Shown one piece after another: positions 62,985 through 64,000 of a stretch of 64,000 nt of DNA. The stretch lies in contig NZ_CP059724.1 in the NCBI RefSeq assembly GCF_022369515.1, forward strand, positions 2,108,001-2,172,000. The letters are read 5' to 3'. Numbering within the stretch: the stretch's first letter is position 1; each line of letters begins with the position of its first letter. The notes beneath the pieces are model-generated. The model saw only the letters and a list, made by a program, of their open reading frames with translations. It searched no databases and had not been told where the DNA came from. The position numbers were made by a program, and so were the translations under genes. The DNA is from Paenibacillus sp. 19GGS1-52. GTDB taxonomy: Bacteria > Bacillota > Bacilli > Paenibacillales > Paenibacillaceae.

Positions 62985-64000
62985 ATGAAAAAACTATTAG
63001 CGGTTACAGCTTGTCCCACCGGAATCGCCCACACTTATATGGCAGCTGAATCCCTGCAAAAGGCAGCAGGAGAAATGAATGTCCCAATCAAGGTAGAGAC
63101 ACGGGGGGCCATCGGTATTGAGAATGAATTGAGCGCAGCAGAAATTGCTGAAGCTCATGCCATCATCATTGCAGCGGATACGGATGTGGATGAAGCGCGT
63201 TTTGCAGGCAAACCTATCGTGCGGGTTCCTGTTGCCCAAGGGATCAAGATTCCTGGCAAACTGATTGATCAGGCATTGGCTTTGCAGGCTTCAACAGCCT
63301 CAGCAGCTCCGCAAGCTGGATCATCCGTAGGTAGCAGCGAGCGTTCCGAAAATTCATTTTATAAAAATCTAATGAATGGTGTATCCCATATGCTGCCGCT
63401 GGTAGTTGCTGGGGGTCTCTTGATCGCCTTATCCTTCTTTAAGCTTAATCCGGAAGAAGGAACCTTTTTCGCCAACCTATTGCAAATAGGCGGCGCAGCG
63501 ATGGGACTTATGGTGCCCATTCTGGCAGCGTTCATTGCCTTTTCCATTGGTGGTAAACCTGCTCTGGCTCCAGGTCTTGTAGGTGGTATGTTGTCGAAAG
63601 ACCTTGGTGCCGGCTTCCTAGGCGGCATACTCGCCGGTTTCCTGGCGGGTTATATCGCCAGATATTTGATCAAATATATCAAACTGCCGAAATCGATGGA
63701 AGGTCTTAAACCACTGCTTATCGTGCCTTTGCTGTCGGTATTTATCATCGGTATGCTTATGATTTATGTCATTGGAACCCCGATTAAAGATTTGATGGAC
63801 GCTTTGACGATTTGGCTACAAAATATTGGTTCGGGCAATAAAATATTGCTAGGCGCCATATTAGGCGGCATGATGGCGATCGATATGGGTGGACCTTTTA
63901 ATAAAACAGCTTATACCTTTGCTGTAGGTTTGCTGGCAAGTGGTGTATATGGCCCTATGGCTGCTGTAATGGCCGCGGGTATGACCCCGCCACTTGGCAT
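62985..64000 (+). CDS. fruA: Fructose PTS permease, EIIBC part, partial
   Basis: Open to the right window edge, at least 338 residues. The N-terminal EIIB domain has the phosphocysteine site CPTGIAHTYMAAE (Cys10). An Ala/Ser linker leads to EIIC membrane segments (GVSHMLPLVVAGGLLIALSF, LLGAILGGMMAIDMGGPFNK). The EIIA domain is not at the N-terminus and may be C-terminal or separate. GGGAGG precedes the ATG. It imports fructose as fructose-1-phosphate. Confidence 0.95.
   Translation, partial: MKKLLAVTACPTGIAHTYMAAESLQKAAGEMNVPIKVETRGAIGIENELSAAEIAEAHAIIIAADTDVDEARFAGKPIVRVPVAQGIKIPGKLIDQALALQASTASAAPQAGSSVGSSERSENSFYKNLMNGVSHMLPLVVAGGLLIALSFFKLNPEEGTFFANLLQIGGAAMGLMVPILAAFIAFSIGGKPALAPGLVGGMLSKDLGAGFLGGILAGFLAGYIARYLIKYIKLPKSMEGLKPLLIVPLLSVFIIGMLMIYVIGTPIKDLMDALTIWLQNIGSGNKILLGAILGGMMAIDMGGPFNKTAYTFAVGLLASGVYGPMAAVMAAGMTPPLG

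Overview
The window looks like chromosome of a low-to-mid GC, spore-forming Gram-positive bacterium, most likely Paenibacillus or a close relative. This is inferred from gene content: many glycoside hydrolases next to carbohydrate ABC transporters with lipoprotein binding subunits, a YesM/YesN-type two-component pair, cre-like CcpA sites, strong AGGAGG ribosome binding sites with frequent GTG/TTG starts, a gerA-type germination receptor and a KimA-type potassium importer. No rRNA, tRNA, CRISPR array, transposase or phage gene was seen.

Layout. 1-7.1 kb: a pentose/xylan catabolic block. It has a KDG-type aldolase (partial, divergent), an IclR regulator, a YjhG/YagF-type D-xylonate dehydratase, a GH43 beta-xylosidase and a GH67 alpha-glucuronidase interrupted by an in-frame amber codon. 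7.2-13.1 kb: a NIF3 protein, an ArsR-type regulator with a large unknown C-terminal domain, a GH2 enzyme and a secreted sialidase-fold (GH93-like) enzyme. 13.4-21.4 kb: a sugar ABC transporter with two paralogous binding proteins, flanking two permeases and a YesM/YesN-like sensor/regulator pair; one permease and the sensor kinase carry single-base frameshifts. 21.5-29.7 kb: a GH3 glycosidase divergent from an LplB/YtcP-type transporter, a LacI regulator and a TIM-barrel isomerase; two identical LacI-type operators sit in the shared promoter region. 29.9-36.1 kb: a MarR-MATE pair, then a germination receptor split into divergent gerB and gerA-gerC-small membrane protein, with sigma-G-like promoters on both sides. 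36.4-46.6 kb: a peptide/amide module (M19 dipeptidase, proline-iminopeptidase-like hydrolase, IclR regulator, five-gene Dpp transporter, amidase). 46.8-60.9 kb: KimA, a group of small unknown genes, a frameshifted SDR, an AlkD-like repair protein, lipoproteins, a phosphoesterase, TetR, viroplasmin-RNase H, uracil-DNA glycosylase, an AI-2E family exporter and stress-type proteins. 61.2 kb to the end: the fructose operon fruR-fruK-fruA, cut by the window edge.

How it works together. The first half is a hemicellulose module: extracellular or imported oligosaccharides are trimmed by GH67, GH43, GH2 and GH3 enzymes, imported by two ABC systems, and sugar acids enter a dehydratase-aldolase route. 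Control appears local (IclR, ArsR, YesN, LacI) plus CcpA-like sites. The most notable unexplained structure is a roughly 105-bp element present twice in opposite orientation (9.1 and 16.5 kb), whose two copies show a compensatory base-pair change. Four genes are interrupted (one nonsense codon, three single-base deletions), which could be real decay or sequence error.
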